From: Thinopyrum elongatum
Lineage: Eukaryota > Streptophyta > Magnoliopsida > Poales > Poaceae
Reading direction: 5' to 3'
Length of the DNA stretch: 64,000 bases
Assembly: GCA_011799875.1 (NCBI GenBank)
Contig: CM022301.1
Span: forward strand, 324,650,929-324,714,928
Shown: positions 46,254 through 56,590 of the stretch, piece after piece
Layout: each line of letters opens with the position of its first letter
Position numbering within the stretch: the stretch's first letter is position 1
Program-made: the position numbers and the translations under genes
The notes under the pieces: model-generated
Seen by the model: the letters and a program-made list of their open reading frames with translations, nothing else
The model's database searches: none
Told to the model about the DNA's origin: nothing

Positions 46254-46261
46254 TATTTATA
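46254..46261 (-). promoter_or_regulatory. TATA box of the 45485-46165 gene
   Basis: TATAAATA on the minus strand, 89-96 bp upstream of the ATG. Transcription would start around 46225, leaving a leader of about 60 nt. Confidence 0.6.
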
Positions 46262-47547
46262 ACCTAGTACTAATACGCTCCTAAGTGGGAAACCGTTTAG
46301 TTTTTGATCGGTGTGAACAGGTTTGCAATTAAATATAGCGTGGTAATAGACTAGCCACAGTGGGAGTAACTTCAGTAGTAACATCGAGTCCAACTCAGCT
46401 AATTTGCTTATGTGGCAATGAGTTAATGAGGAGAGTGGCAATGAGTTACTGTAACATCACATGTCCAATGCATTGAGCGTGGTGGCTCGCAGGACTAGGA
46501 GAAGCTTTTGCTACACGCTCTCCCTCCCGCACGCGGTGGACATGCAGCAGTTCATTCGATGTCAGATGGCCAGAAGCATACTAGTAGTACTCCACTATAG
46601 TAGTACCATCATTGTACGACTTCCCGAAGAGGCGAAGAGCCAAGCGCAACCCGAACGCCCGTGTGGCAGTTTCATGTGTAGGGGAAGTAGTATAGTAACA
46701 TAGTCTAGGATAGCGTGTACCGTGCCTCTAAGCTTAAAATTGTTGGAGTCGGCTCCATGCTATGAGGCCGTCTCGAAGCATTTTTTTGATTAAAATAATC
46801 TTCTGGCCCTACCTGTCATCCTGGTTATTGTAGTTTGCACGCTGATCTGGTCAAGAGAGGAAAATATATTTTAATTTGTGGTGGGGTAAATGTTAGAGGT
46901 TGCAGCAAATATTGTACAATGTGTGTCTTTTAGCCAAGTTAGAGGCAAGCATGTGGGGCCCGTGCTATGATCTATCACGTCAACTCGTACAACAAGGAGA
47001 AGCTTGATTGCTAGTAGTATGCCCTCTCCCTCGCCCATGCGCTCGGTGGCTCGCAGACGAGGAGAACCTTTTGCTTTTACTACTCCTACAACAAGCTCTC
47101 CCTCGCCCACGCGATGGACGGGACATGTAGCAGTTGATTCGATACTGTAGAAGTAGTAACATCATTGTTTGACTTCTCAAAGAGGCGAAGAGCCAAGCGC
47201 AATCCGGAAAGTGGTAGTTGCGAACGCTCGCATGGCAGTCTTATGTGTAGGGGTGGGGCGTGGTGTGGCAGTTTTGTGGCAATTCTTTTCTATTGCTGTT
47301 TGCGTCCAATAGGTGCCACCGTCGGATGCAGATCTTACGGTTATTGTGGCGATTGCTAGTTATAGTCATCTTATGAAAATCAAATAATCCCAAAATAAAC
47401 CCGACCACATTTCTTGTTTCTAGACATGAATAGGAATCAACCAATAAGAGACGTGGGCCGTGTATGTTTTGAATGCCTTGAGACGTAGTACCTAGCACGG
47501 CATGCAGCGGTCAGTTCATTGCATGCAACGGTATTAGTTAGCAAATA

Positions 47548-47665
47548 CTCCCTCGTTCCTAAATGTTTGTCTTTCTAGAGATTTCAACAAGTGACTACAC
47601 CGTAATGAGTACATACGGAGCAAAATGAGTGAATCTACACCGTAAATATTTAGGAACGGAGGGAG
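47548..47665. mobile_element. Stowaway MITE (118 bp)
   Basis: Starts CTCCCTCGTTCCTAAATGTT, ends AATATTTAGGAACGGAGGGA plus G, flanked by TA (47546-47547, 47666-47667). Same family as 38715-38875, with an internal deletion. The corresponding place in the other duplicate (near 49565) has no insertion. Confidence 0.92.
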
Positions 47666-47667
47666 TA

Positions 47668-47845
47668 AATATTAAGGCTACTCAGAGTGGGGAGTATCGT
47701 ATACTAGTATCATGCATATGATACTAGTGTATGATACTATCTCCATAGTGCATAGTAGTATCATAGATGATCATATTTATTGCCATGCATGACACAAAGT
47801 AGCATAGCATTTAACATGATACGGTATCTACCAACTCTGTTACTC
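47668..47845. mobile_element. Probable MITE, type uncertain
   Basis: Palindrome-rich: TAGTATCATGCATATGATACTA and repeated ATGATACTA. Absent from the other duplicate. It lies between a Stowaway and a Tourist element. Clean ends were not found. Confidence 0.4.
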
Positions 47846-47848
47846 TAA

Positions 47849-48083
47849 GAGCAAGTACAATAGTGGGCTTATAGCCTGCTTACATGCAAGAGCCTGGCTA
47901 TATGAGTGCTCCAAGGCAGATGCAATAAATGTGAGGAAAGAGATAGAGAGAAGATGAGAAAAAGTACTAATCTTATAGCCAACCTTATAGCTAACCTTGT
48001 TGTATGAGTGACTATATGTGTTGGCTATAGATGATATGGCAACATCTTATAGCCAGCAGTTGGCTGTATTATTAACCATGCTC
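47849..48083. mobile_element. Tourist-like MITE (235 bp)
   Basis: Ends GAGCAAG and, inverted, GAGCATGG, flanked by TAA on both sides (47846-47848, 48084-48086), the 3-bp target of PIF/Harbinger-derived Tourist elements. Interior has TTATAGCCAACCTTATAGC. Absent from the other duplicate. Confidence 0.75.
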
Positions 48084-48086
48084 TAA

Positions 48087-48200
48087 CCCTCTCTCTCTTC
48101 TTTGGCCCTGTTTGGATCCAGGGGTTAGAGTTAGTTTGAGCTAGTTTGGGCTCAAATAGCCCTAAAGTATCCACACATGATGGCTAGTTTGACCGTTCAA
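48087..48200. other. Possible DNA-transposon end
   Basis: GGCCCTGTTTGGATCCAGGG resembles one end of grass DNA transposons that begin GGCCCTGTTTGG. No partner end is seen, so it is probably a fragment. Not present in the other duplicate. Confidence 0.3.
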
Positions 48201-48382
48201 CTTCTCTTTTTGACACGCATTTACGTTGATATGGCTTGAATGCCAACAAGGGAGAGGGTAGTGGTTCCCGAAACGTTGAACCGTCAATGATGCCTCCTCA
48301 TTCAATTAACATGCAGAGGGAAGTAAATAGAGAAGCATAATGGAGCCAGCACAATGTGAATGCAACGCAGTTTGGACTCTCT

Positions 48383-48388
48383 TATAAA
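48383..48388 (+). promoter_or_regulatory. TATA box of duplicated gene, copy 1
   Basis: TTATAAAT in the context TTTGGACTCTC, 94 bp before the ATG. The equivalent box in copy 2 is TATAAA at 49801-49806, in the same context. The leader between is conserved (TCTCTGCGCAACACTGC). Confidence 0.55.
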
Positions 48389-48481
48389 TGCGCCCTACCA
48401 CTCCAATCCATCTACTCCTAGTCTCTGCGCAACACTGCCCACTCCAATCCAAGACCAAGTGACCAGAAGCCACAAGCACCC

Positions 48482-49024
48482 ATGGCGTCGATGGACGCGA
48501 GCGGCAGTCGGCTGTGCCAAATCGTCCAAGATGCCGGCCTGCGGCCCTGATCCGTGCAGCGTTTCCAGACGGTGCTGGCGACCGCCGGCGTCATAACCCT
48601 CGTCGACGCCGGCTTCGCCTCTCGCATGTGCGATATGATGGTCGGCTCCATCCGCAAGTTCACCACTGTCAAGAAGCGCGCGGACGACCTTGCCGTACTC
48701 CTCCAGCCCGCGCGCCCAGGCTCCTCGTTGCCTGCCACCCTCATCGGCCTCCAAGGTGACGAACTCTTTGAAGCACTGGTGGTCCTGCAGCTGCCGGAGG
48801 TCGTTATGAAGAATGTGCACCTCGAGCCCGCGGTCGCCGCGTAGCGCCTCGCCATGCGAGAAACCGTCGACTTGCACATCCACGTCTACGACGAAATCGT
48901 CTACATAGGACACTACAAGGCCAGCGAGGACAGAAAGACGTTGGCCTTCTTCCACTGGCTGGAATCTTTGGACGCCATTGTTTGAAAGCACGTTGACCTG
49001 GGCACGAAAGCCGCTGCTACTTAG
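48482..49024 (+). pseudogene. Unrecognised gene, copy 1: three premature stops
   Basis: 543 bp, 180 codons plus the final stop, colinear with copy 2 and without indels. Starts MASMDASGSRLCQIVQDAGL. Premature stops: TGA at codon 23 (48548), TAG at codon 121 (48842) and TGA at codon 168 (48983). At codon 121 copy 2 has CAG, at codon 23 CGC, at codon 168 GAG. Residues between are well kept (DLAVLLQPARPGSSLPATLI, then GLQGDELFEALVVLQLPEVV). The protein would be soluble and mostly helical. No domain recognised. Core promoter and leader are still present. Confidence 0.75.
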
Positions 49025-49800
49025 CCGCCGTTTGGTGGGCCGGCGCCCTGAGTCGAGGAGGATCAGGTCATTGATGGATACATCTTTCTTCTTGCCTCCT
49101 GTAACCAGCACTGCATCGCCTCGTGGCCTTAATGTTTTATTAGTGTATGGCATTTTTATTCTAGTCGTAAATGACATCATTGTTCGACTTCTCGAAGAGG
49201 CGAAGAGCCAAGCGCAACCCGAACGTGGTAGTTGCGTACGCTCGCGTGCCAGTCTTATGTGTAGGGGAGGGGGCGTGGTGTCGTAGTTTTGTGGCATTTC
49301 TTTTCTATTGCTGTTTGCATCAAATAGGTGCCACCGTCGGATCCAGATCTTACGGTTATTGTGTCGATCGCTTATGAAAACCATTATAATCCCAAAACAC
49401 TTAGGCGCAGTGGATTAACTCGACCTCGTTTCTTGTTTCTTGACATGAATAAAGGAATCAACCAATAAGAGACATGGGCCGTGTATGTTTTTAATGCCTT
49501 GAGACTACCTAGCACGGCATGATGCGGTTAGTTCATTGCATGCAATGTTAGTATTACAGTAAAATTATTAAGTTCTCTCATTTTCCCCTCCGCCTTGGTC
49601 GCGGTGCACAATGTAGTAATGACTAGTCTCTTCTTGACCCGCATTTACATTGTACGGCTTGAATGCCAAGGAGGGAGAGGGTAGCGGTTCCCGAGACGTT
49701 GAACGGTCAATGATGCATCCTCAATTAGCATGCAGAGGGAATTGATTGGAGAAGCAGAATGGAGCCAGCACGATGTAATGCAACGCAATTTGGACTCTCA

Positions 49801-49806
49801 TATAAA
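49801..49806 (+). promoter_or_regulatory. TATA box of duplicated gene, copy 2
   Basis: TATAAA in CATATAAAGGCACCCC, 93 bp before the ATG at 49899. Counterpart of 48383-48388. Confidence 0.55.
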
Positions 49807-49898
49807 GGCACCCCACCACTCCAATCCATCTACTCCTAGTCTCTGCGCAACACTGCTTACTCCAATCCAAGACCAAGTGACTAGAACCATAAGCACCT

Positions 49899-50440
49899 AT
49901 GGAAGCGATGGACGCGCGCAGCAGTCGGCTGTGCCAGATCATCCAAGACGCTGGCCTGTGGCCCCGCACCACGCAGTGTTTCCAGATGGTGCTGGCGACC
50001 GCCGGCATCGTAGCCCTAGCCGACGCCGGCTTCGCCTCTCTCATGGATGAAATGATGGTCCGCTCCATCCGCAAATTCACCGCCGTCAATAAGAGCACGG
50101 ACGACCTTGCCGTACTGCTCCAGCCCGCGCGCCCAGGCTCCTCGTTGCCTGCCACCCTCATCGGCCTCCATGGTGATGAACTCTTTCAAGCCCTGGTGGC
50201 CCTGCAGCTACCGGAGGTCGCGATGAAGAATGTACACCTTGAGGCCGTGCTCGCCACGCAGCACCTCGCCATGCAAGAACCGTCGACCTACACATCTACG
50301 TCTACGAGGAAATCATCTACATAGGCCACTACAAGGCTAGGGAGGACAGAAAGATGTTGGCCTTCTTCCACCAACTGGAATCTTTGGACGCCATTGTTGA
50401 GAAGCACGTTGACCTAGCCACGAAAGCCGCTGCTACTTAG
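49899..50440 (+). pseudogene. Unrecognised gene, copy 2: single-base deletion
   Basis: Starts MEAMDARSSRLCQIIQDAGL and is open for 127 residues. A missing base near 50279 (GAAACC in copy 1, GAACC here) shifts the frame, so the last third (in copy 1: ETVDLHIHVYDEIVYIGHYK) is lost and a 141-residue product with a changed tail (EPSTYTSTSTRKSST) would result. The total length to the ancestral stop is 542 bp against 543 in copy 1. It is the better preserved copy, and a shortened product is possible. Family unknown. Confidence 0.7.
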
Positions 50441-50657
50441 CCGCCGTTTGGTGGGCTGGCGCCCTGCGTCGCGGAGGAGGAGGTCGTCGATGGATGCATC
50501 TTTCTTCTCGCCTCCTATAACCAGCACTGCATCGCCTCATGGCCTTGATGTTTTATTAGTGTATGGCATTTTTATTCCATTTGTAAATGACATGTGTGAT
50601 CCCTTGCTCTTATTTGGTGTTAATTATATGTAGTATCACTATGTTCGTCCTGGTGTA

Positions 50658-50883
50658 CTACCTAGGTCCTGGTTTATTAGTCCCTTTTGTAATAAATTTT
50701 AACCAAAGATTTAACTGAGAAAATGTTAGTGCATGTCAACAAAAATTATATCGTTTGATTTGTATTTGAACATAGTTTTCAATGATATAATTTTGGTGAC
50801 ATGCATGAACCTTTTGTTAGTCAAATTTATGGTCAAATTTTGGCACAAATTACATGGGGAGCAATAAACCAGGACGGAGGTAG
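50658..50883. mobile_element. Stowaway-like MITE (226 bp)
   Basis: The left end CTACCTAGGTCCTGGTTTAT and the complement of the right end (CTACCTCCGTCCTGGTTTAT) agree at 18 of 20 positions. TA precedes the left end; the right flank is AC, so the TA target is not clean. Interior AT-rich with inverted symmetry (AATTATATC / GATATAATT). Confidence 0.7.
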
Positions 50884-52050
50884 ACTGATCACCATCGTGT
50901 TTTGTGTCAAATTTTGACTTCAGTGACCCAACCTACATGGAGGGAGTATATATATTGGCGTGACAACCAAACTTATATATTCAAAATTGAGCGTTACTAC
51001 ATGTCATGAGTTCAAAACGAGAAAGTGGAACAAGTACTACAACACGTCTGTGCCGTTCGCATTGCCCCCCACACTGTCATTCCGGCCCGCTGCTCATCGC
51101 GCATTGGCTTGGCATTTTCTATGTACAAGTTATAAAGGTACACCCCCACACGGTTTGTCCGGCATGCCGCTCAAGCAAGGGAATGCTTGTTGTCTTAGCA
51201 TTTTCACTGTCAGGTGGGGCCGCAGTTGAGCAAACCGACTATCACTGGGCTGCCGTGTTTCGCACTCCTCCGACGTGAGTAGTAATATATACTACGTAGT
51301 ACTATTCGTATATATACTACATGATTCTTTGCTCCTTCTTACTTCGCCGACATGTGGGAGAGCCAGCATCCGGGTCGACGTGTCATGCACCAGATTTAGA
51401 GTGGGCAACGGAAGGGGGGCATCAACCCGGTCGTAGCGCCGGAGTAATAATGACTTTAGTGAGTAGCCATATCACAAGACCCCATCTTTCAAGCAGTAAC
51501 GAGCCATCAAATCGCACAGCCCTACCTTTCCAGCAGTAAGTTGAATCCGCTACTCCCTCACCCTCCTCGCCTCTCTGTCAAACCGGCTACGTGAAAACTG
51601 CCGCATGTACTGCCCGGGAAAAGCCCCGCCCTCAACTTTTAAATACTCATAGTATAATTTTGTATCGATGAATTGCGCCATGGAGTAGAAAACCAAAAGA
51701 AAAAGGTGGTACATTTAAACGAATACAGTTCAAGATCTAGCTAGCAATTAATAATGTAAACCGTGCATGTGTTTATACGTATAGGTTTCTTCAAAGTACT
51801 GAGTCCATTGATGCAATGTGGTCAAACTGTACCATCGATATCTCAAAGCCAAAATAGTTCAAGCTTGTTCATTCTATATAAATAGTACTGTATGTTTATT
51901 CACCCGTGGGGTTGTTCAATGAATGGAGGGCCGGGGAGCACAAGTGAACAAAGTGCAAATTGCAGTCAGTCGCGTTAAATAGAGAGTTTCTTTTCTTTAA
52001 TGCCACGTACACAAATTGAAACTCTTGTTGTGGAGAGAAAAAGATAATCA
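50884..52050. other. No supported gene
   Basis: Short frames only. A GGAGGGAGTATATATA motif at 50939 resembles a lone Stowaway end. Nothing else recognised. Confidence 0.3.
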
Positions 52051-52056
52051 CTCCAC

Positions 52057-52066
52057 TATATATATA
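52057..52066 (+). promoter_or_regulatory. TATA-rich core promoter candidate
   Basis: TATATATATA followed by GGCAGGGGC and, 25-35 bp on, a pyrimidine-rich start-like region with CTCTCTTCATTCTCTC. It precedes a GC-rich leader-like stretch (52090-52430) that ends CCCTCAG/GTATAAG, a good splice donor. No coding frame with domain content follows within 1 kb, so this may be a non-coding transcript or TE promoter. Confidence 0.35.
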
Positions 52067-52904
52067 GGCAGGGGCCTGAGCGCTTGCTTTACTAGGGTTG
52101 CTCTCTTCATTCTCTCATCCTCTCTAGATCTAAACAAGACAGCGGTAGCGACATTTTCTCTCTGCTGACCGCTAGGTCATAGATCCGACCGAATCCCTTC
52201 GGCAGGTGTGTGTAGGGGACTAGGTGCATCGTTCACGCGCTCATCGGCGGCGAGGGAGGAAACCCACAGCTGTCGGCAGGTCCCGATCCTCTGCCCGTGC
52301 CATTCTCTCTGACACAGCGCCGGATCGGGAGGTCCTCCAACCCCTTCTTCCTCCCTGTCGTATTGTGGGCAGATCCGACCTGCCGCCGGCCTCCTAGCCA
52401 CATCCCGATGACCCTCAGGTATAAGTTCCTTCGAAAGCGGCCCTGCTCTACTGCCCCAGCTCCCCACGTGTCTGCATGTGGATCTTTTTCTACTTCCATC
52501 AGCTCTTCCAAAGTCACCTAAATTTTTAGTATTATTAGAGGTAAAGTTACTTCATGCAGTCGAATCTAGGACTTGGTTCAAACAGCGAAGGGGGGAAAGT
52601 TCTAGCATGAATCTAGGACTTGATTCAAAGAGGAAATAACAGGGGGGAAGTAGTACAGACTGGATACCCAACCGGTCTCTTGGTTGAAAAGGTAAATAAA
52701 GGGAAAAAGCAGTACAAACTAGATGAGGAACAGATCTATTATTGGTTGAAAAAAGGATAGAAAGTGGCGGCTGGTGGACAAGTCAACAGAGTATGTCCAG
52801 GATTAGATTTACTGCCCTCACATAGTAAAAGGTATCCAGGATTAGATTTGCTGCCCTCATAGAGTATGAACAAACTCGGCATCACCACTTTATGCCTCCT
52901 TGTA

Positions 52905-53300
52905 GGTACATTGTGGTGATGCGTCCACTGTCGCATGTCCTTATACCAACTTTTTGCAGTTGTTAATATAAGGGCGCATGTAAAATGAAGCAATCACACT
53001 GTTACCATAAGGACATGTCTAACCAATGTTATTGTTAATCTAATGCCTCCAGTAGTACAATGCAATTAAACTGTGTTACGAATGGTACTCCTGCTATTTT
53101 TCCCAGTATGATAAGTAAGTTGCTTCTTTACGCTGCTGAGTGTCCTGGTGTCCCCACTGTCCCATGCCCTTAAACCAACTCTTTAGCTGCTGTTGATCTA
53201 CTGTATCTAGTAAACAAGCAATGCCACCATTAAATTAAACCCATATTTGACGAATGTTATTGTTGATCGTAATGCTTCCAGTAACATGAAGCAATGCTGT
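52905..53300. repeat. Imperfect ~230-bp tandem duplication
   Basis: CCACTGTCGCATGTCCTTA, AATGTTATTGTTAATC and AATGCCTCCAGTA at 52925-53055 recur as CCACTGTCCCATGCCCTTA, AATGTTATTGTTGATC and AATGCTTCCAGTA about 227-230 bp later. A smaller duplication (GGATTAGATTTACTGCCCTC / GGATTAGATTTGCTGCCCTC) is at 52800-52860. No gene seen. Confidence 0.6.
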
Positions 53301-53470
53301 TGTTTTAAAATTTCTACTGTTCTTGCGTGATTGCCATGAACATAATCAAGATGCCTCTTTTCATTTCGTGTATGTTTCATATCTTGTTATTGACTAGTAA
53401 CTATTTTCTTTCTATCTTTTTGTGCGGATAGGGATATCCATTTCACCTCGTTGGTATTGTGACCTTTTGG

Positions 53471-53517
53471 TGAACTGCACAAAACACTTTTTTTTAATGA
53501 GTGTCTTGTGCAGTTCA
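53471..53517. repeat. Hairpin-forming inverted repeat
   Basis: TGAACTGCACAAAACACT and AGTGTCTTGTGCAGTTCA pair over 18 bp with one mismatch around an 11-nt loop. Lies 88 bp left of the CACTA-3 end. Could be a MITE relic or a structured RNA; nothing decides. Confidence 0.7.
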
Positions 53518-53959
53518 ACTAAAATGTCATGTGGGCAACGTCTCTCAATTTTGGTTGAACCGCACAAAGGTTGATTGGAGTTTCCAACATCTCCGTCAAA
53601 CTCTCACTACAAAAAAAAGACACATCTGTGACATTTTGGCCCGAACAAAAATTTTTCTTTCATGCTTATGACACTTCTATGGCGATAATTGTGACAAAAC
53701 CCGGTATCATCATAGATGTGGTGGGCTCCTACTTCTATGACAAAAAAATCATGACAGAAAATGGGCTTTTTGTCCTGGGCGGGCTGGGGACGCACCTGCA
53801 TGACATTCTTTGGGCCGTCCATGACGGAAAAAAATCATGGTAGAAGCGAGGGCAAGGAAATTTTCGGGGAGTTCCCGGTTACGGTGGGTGGTCGGGGCCG
53901 AGCGATGCACGGAGGTTTGCGTGTTTCTCTCATACACGTACACGTACACGCGTGTGTGC

Positions 53960-54800
53960 GAGGCATTGGGCTCTAACTGAACCCGAGCGAGGCGTTGGGC
54001 TCTAACTGAACCTGAGCGATTGCACTAGCTATGTTACTGAACCCCGATCGATCCCTTGGCTGTTAACTGAACCCGAGTGATTCCTTCGCTACTGCTGCTA
54101 ACTGAAGCCGATCGAAGCTGCCTCTTGATGAACAGTCCCCGGTGGGGGTTGGATGAACAGTTCCCAATGGGGGTTGGATGAACAGGATCCCTTGGTAGTA
54201 GAGGCCGTTGCCGCTGGATGAACAGGACCCCGATTGAGGAGGTGGGGGTGGATGAACAGTAGCCGGTGGAGGGACCCCGTGGAGGGCTGGTTGGATAGGA
54301 CCCTGTGGAGGGTTGGTTGAACACTAGTCGGTGGAGGCCGGATGAACAGGACCCCATGGAGGGCTGGTTGAACAGTAGCCAGTGGAGGCTCGATGAACAG
54401 GACCCCATCGATGAACAGTAGCTGGTGGAGGCAGGAGGAAGTCGACGGTGGATGAACAGTAGCCCGTGGAGGCTGGAGCGAGGCAGTAGACGGTGGATGA
54501 ACAATAGCCCGTGGAGTCCCGTTTTGCGGTACGCCACACCCCTCCCAATGAACATGACCCCCGTTTCGACCGTAGCACTCCAACACAAGTCTGTTTCCTC
54601 CATTTTGTGGTACGCCACACCCCTCTTGATCAACAGGATCCCATTTCGACTGTAGGCACTCGAACAGAAGTCCGTTTCCTCCGTTTTGCGGTACGCCAGA
54701 TCCTTCCTGATGAACAGGACCCTGTTTCGACCATACGCAGTTGAACAGAAAGGCCATTTCCTCCGTTCTGCGGTAAGCCAGACCTCGTTTTGGCTGTTCC
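53960..54800. repeat. CACTA-3 subterminal repeats
   Basis: Three repeat types in succession: CTGAACCCGAGCGA (53975-54095), GATGAACAGTAGCC-GGTGGAGG (54115-54515) and CCGTTTTGCGGTACGCCA with GATGAACA (54510-54770). Long minus-strand frames here follow the repeat period and are not considered genes. Confidence 0.75.
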
Positions 54801-55282
54801 GTCCAAGCCGGTTGGCTCCCGATGAACACGACGCTGTTGCTGCCGTCCTCTGCCTCTCCATGTACATGAGCCCTGGCCGTACGTATGCGCGAGTAGGCGT
54901 TCAAGACCCCGCCCGTATGTACGCACGTGGCCATATTTTTTGCGATCGGGTTGTACGTACGTGTACACAGTTTAGAAGGGACTTCCTAAACTGCTACGTC
55001 GGGGGCTCTACTACTACACGTGCCCCTGCTTGCTCGGCCACGGTTCATCATTGCAGAGAGACCGATCGACCAGTATGTACAAACACGTTCGCGACCAGAA
55101 TGACAACGCTACGTACGCTTCAACCAGGTGGGGCCCGGCTATCAGGTAGGATAAGGAGGCACTTCCTTGTGTGCGAAGTCATTGATGGTGGGTCCGAGCT
55201 GTCAGGGTGAGGATTCAATTTTTTTCGCACCTAATATGGAGGCACTTCCTTGCGTCCAAAGATATAGCTGGTGGGTCCCAGC

Positions 55283-56590
55283 TGTCAGGGGAAATGTTTT
55301 TTTTTACAAAATACGGCCCTTCCGGTAGGTCCCCGGTGTCAGGTGGAGGAATCATTATTTTGCGCGTAATAAGGAGGCACTTCCTTGCTGCGGCCCTGGA
55401 CCCAGCTGTCAGCCTCTCCATGTACAGTCCTCTTCCGATGTAAGTCGTTCCTTCACCACGTTGACCACGCCGCGGCGAGAGCACCAAGGCGGTGGACGAC
55501 GGCGAGGCCTAGGAAGGGAATGACCCAGAGCCGGGGAAGACTCGACAGTTGTTTCCCACGCGGAGGGGAGTAGAGGGTTCACTGGTTGGGCTGCAGTATG
55601 AGGCTGCCATCGCCGGAGAATAACAGGAGGTCTGGGTGAGTACAGGGATGGCCAGGCCAGCGATGGAGTAGGGTGGGGCGGTGAGGCCTACGCGGCAGCA
55701 GAGCCGGCCATGGGAGGCAGGAGCAGGCGGCATGACCGGCGCTGGTTTGGGCAGCTGGAGCAAGAAGACCAGAGGTTGAAGAAGCACTACGGCCATTGGA
55801 TGGACATCGTACGGTCACTGGAGCTAGAACCGTTCAGATTAACTAAGTTGACAAAGCTCTCCGTCCGCGTCAACTTAGTAGGCCCACAAGTTAGCCTCCA
55901 ACTATGGTGGGTCCTAGATAGCAGGGGGAGTATTCATTTTTTTGTGCATAATAAGGAGGCACTTCCTTGCATTCGAAGATATAGCTGGTGGGTCCGAGCT
56001 GTCAGCGGGAGGAACATTTTTTTCGTGAAATACAAAGGCCCTTCCGGTGGGTCCCTGCTGTCAGGTGGAGGAATCATTATTTTGCGCGTAATAAGGAGGC
56101 ACTTCCTTGCGGCATGAGGCCATGGACCCAGCTGTTAGCCTCTCCATGTACAGTCCTCTTCCGATGGATGTCGTTCGTTGACCACGTTGACCACACCACG
56201 CCGAGAGCACCAGGGCGGTGGACAACGGCGAGGCCTAGGAAGGGAACGACCCGGAGCCGGGGAAGACTCGGAAGTGGTTGCCCACATGGTGGGGAGTACG
56301 GGGGTTTACTGGTTCGGCTGCCATCGCCGAAAAGTAATAGGAGGTGTGGGTGAGCAGAGAAATGGTCTGGCCAGCAATGGAGTAGGGTGGGGTGGTGCAG
56401 TGCGGCCTGTGGGGCAGCACAGCCGGCCACGGGAGGCGGGAGCAGGCAGTCCCACCGGCGCTGGTTTGGGCGGCTGGAGCAAGAAGATCAGATATTGAAG
56501 AAGCAGCATGGCCGTTGGATTAATATCCAACGGTCACTGCTGCTAGAATCGTTGGTGGACTAAGTTGACAAAGCCTTTTGTACACGTCAA
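55283..56590. repeat. ~725-bp tandem duplication within CACTA-3
   Basis: AATAAGGAGGCACTTCCTTG, CCAGCTGT-AGCCTCTCCATG, TACAGTCCTCTTCCGATG and GGCGAGGCCTAGGAAGGGAA occur in order in both halves, about 723-725 bp apart (for example 55367 and 56091). Further single copies of the GGAGGCACTT motif lie at 55157, 55244, 55951 and 57211. Confidence 0.8.

Larger units (their letters stand above)
46476..50600. repeat. Local segmental duplication array
   Basis: A flank segment with AGAGGCGAAGAGCCAAGCGC is present three times (46630, 47180, 49195). A gene-bearing segment is present twice (about 48200-49160 and 49625-50590). The 47165-47540 and 49175-49555 copies share long blocks such as TCTATTGCTGTTTGC, TAGGTGCCACCGTCGGAT, AATCAACCAATAAGAGAC and GGGCCGTGTATGTTTT. 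The left partial copy (46476-46700) has only the start. The order suggests at least two rounds of tandem duplication. Confidence 0.85.

Noticed and set aside
48395..49384. 329-residue minus-strand frame
   Set aside because: Complement of pseudogene copy 1. The plus strand has the TATA box, leader and paralogue alignment, and copy 2 has no matching minus frame of this length.
52177..52517. Minus-strand frames of 94-96 residues near 52.2-52.5 kb
   Set aside because: They are antisense to a leader-like region with TATA box and splice donor on the plus strand, and carry no recognisable domain.
54034..54934. 277/278-residue minus-strand frames
   Set aside because: They run through CACTA-3 subterminal repeats; peptide repeats (SSTGYCSS-like) mirror the DNA repeat, and two different frames are open at once.
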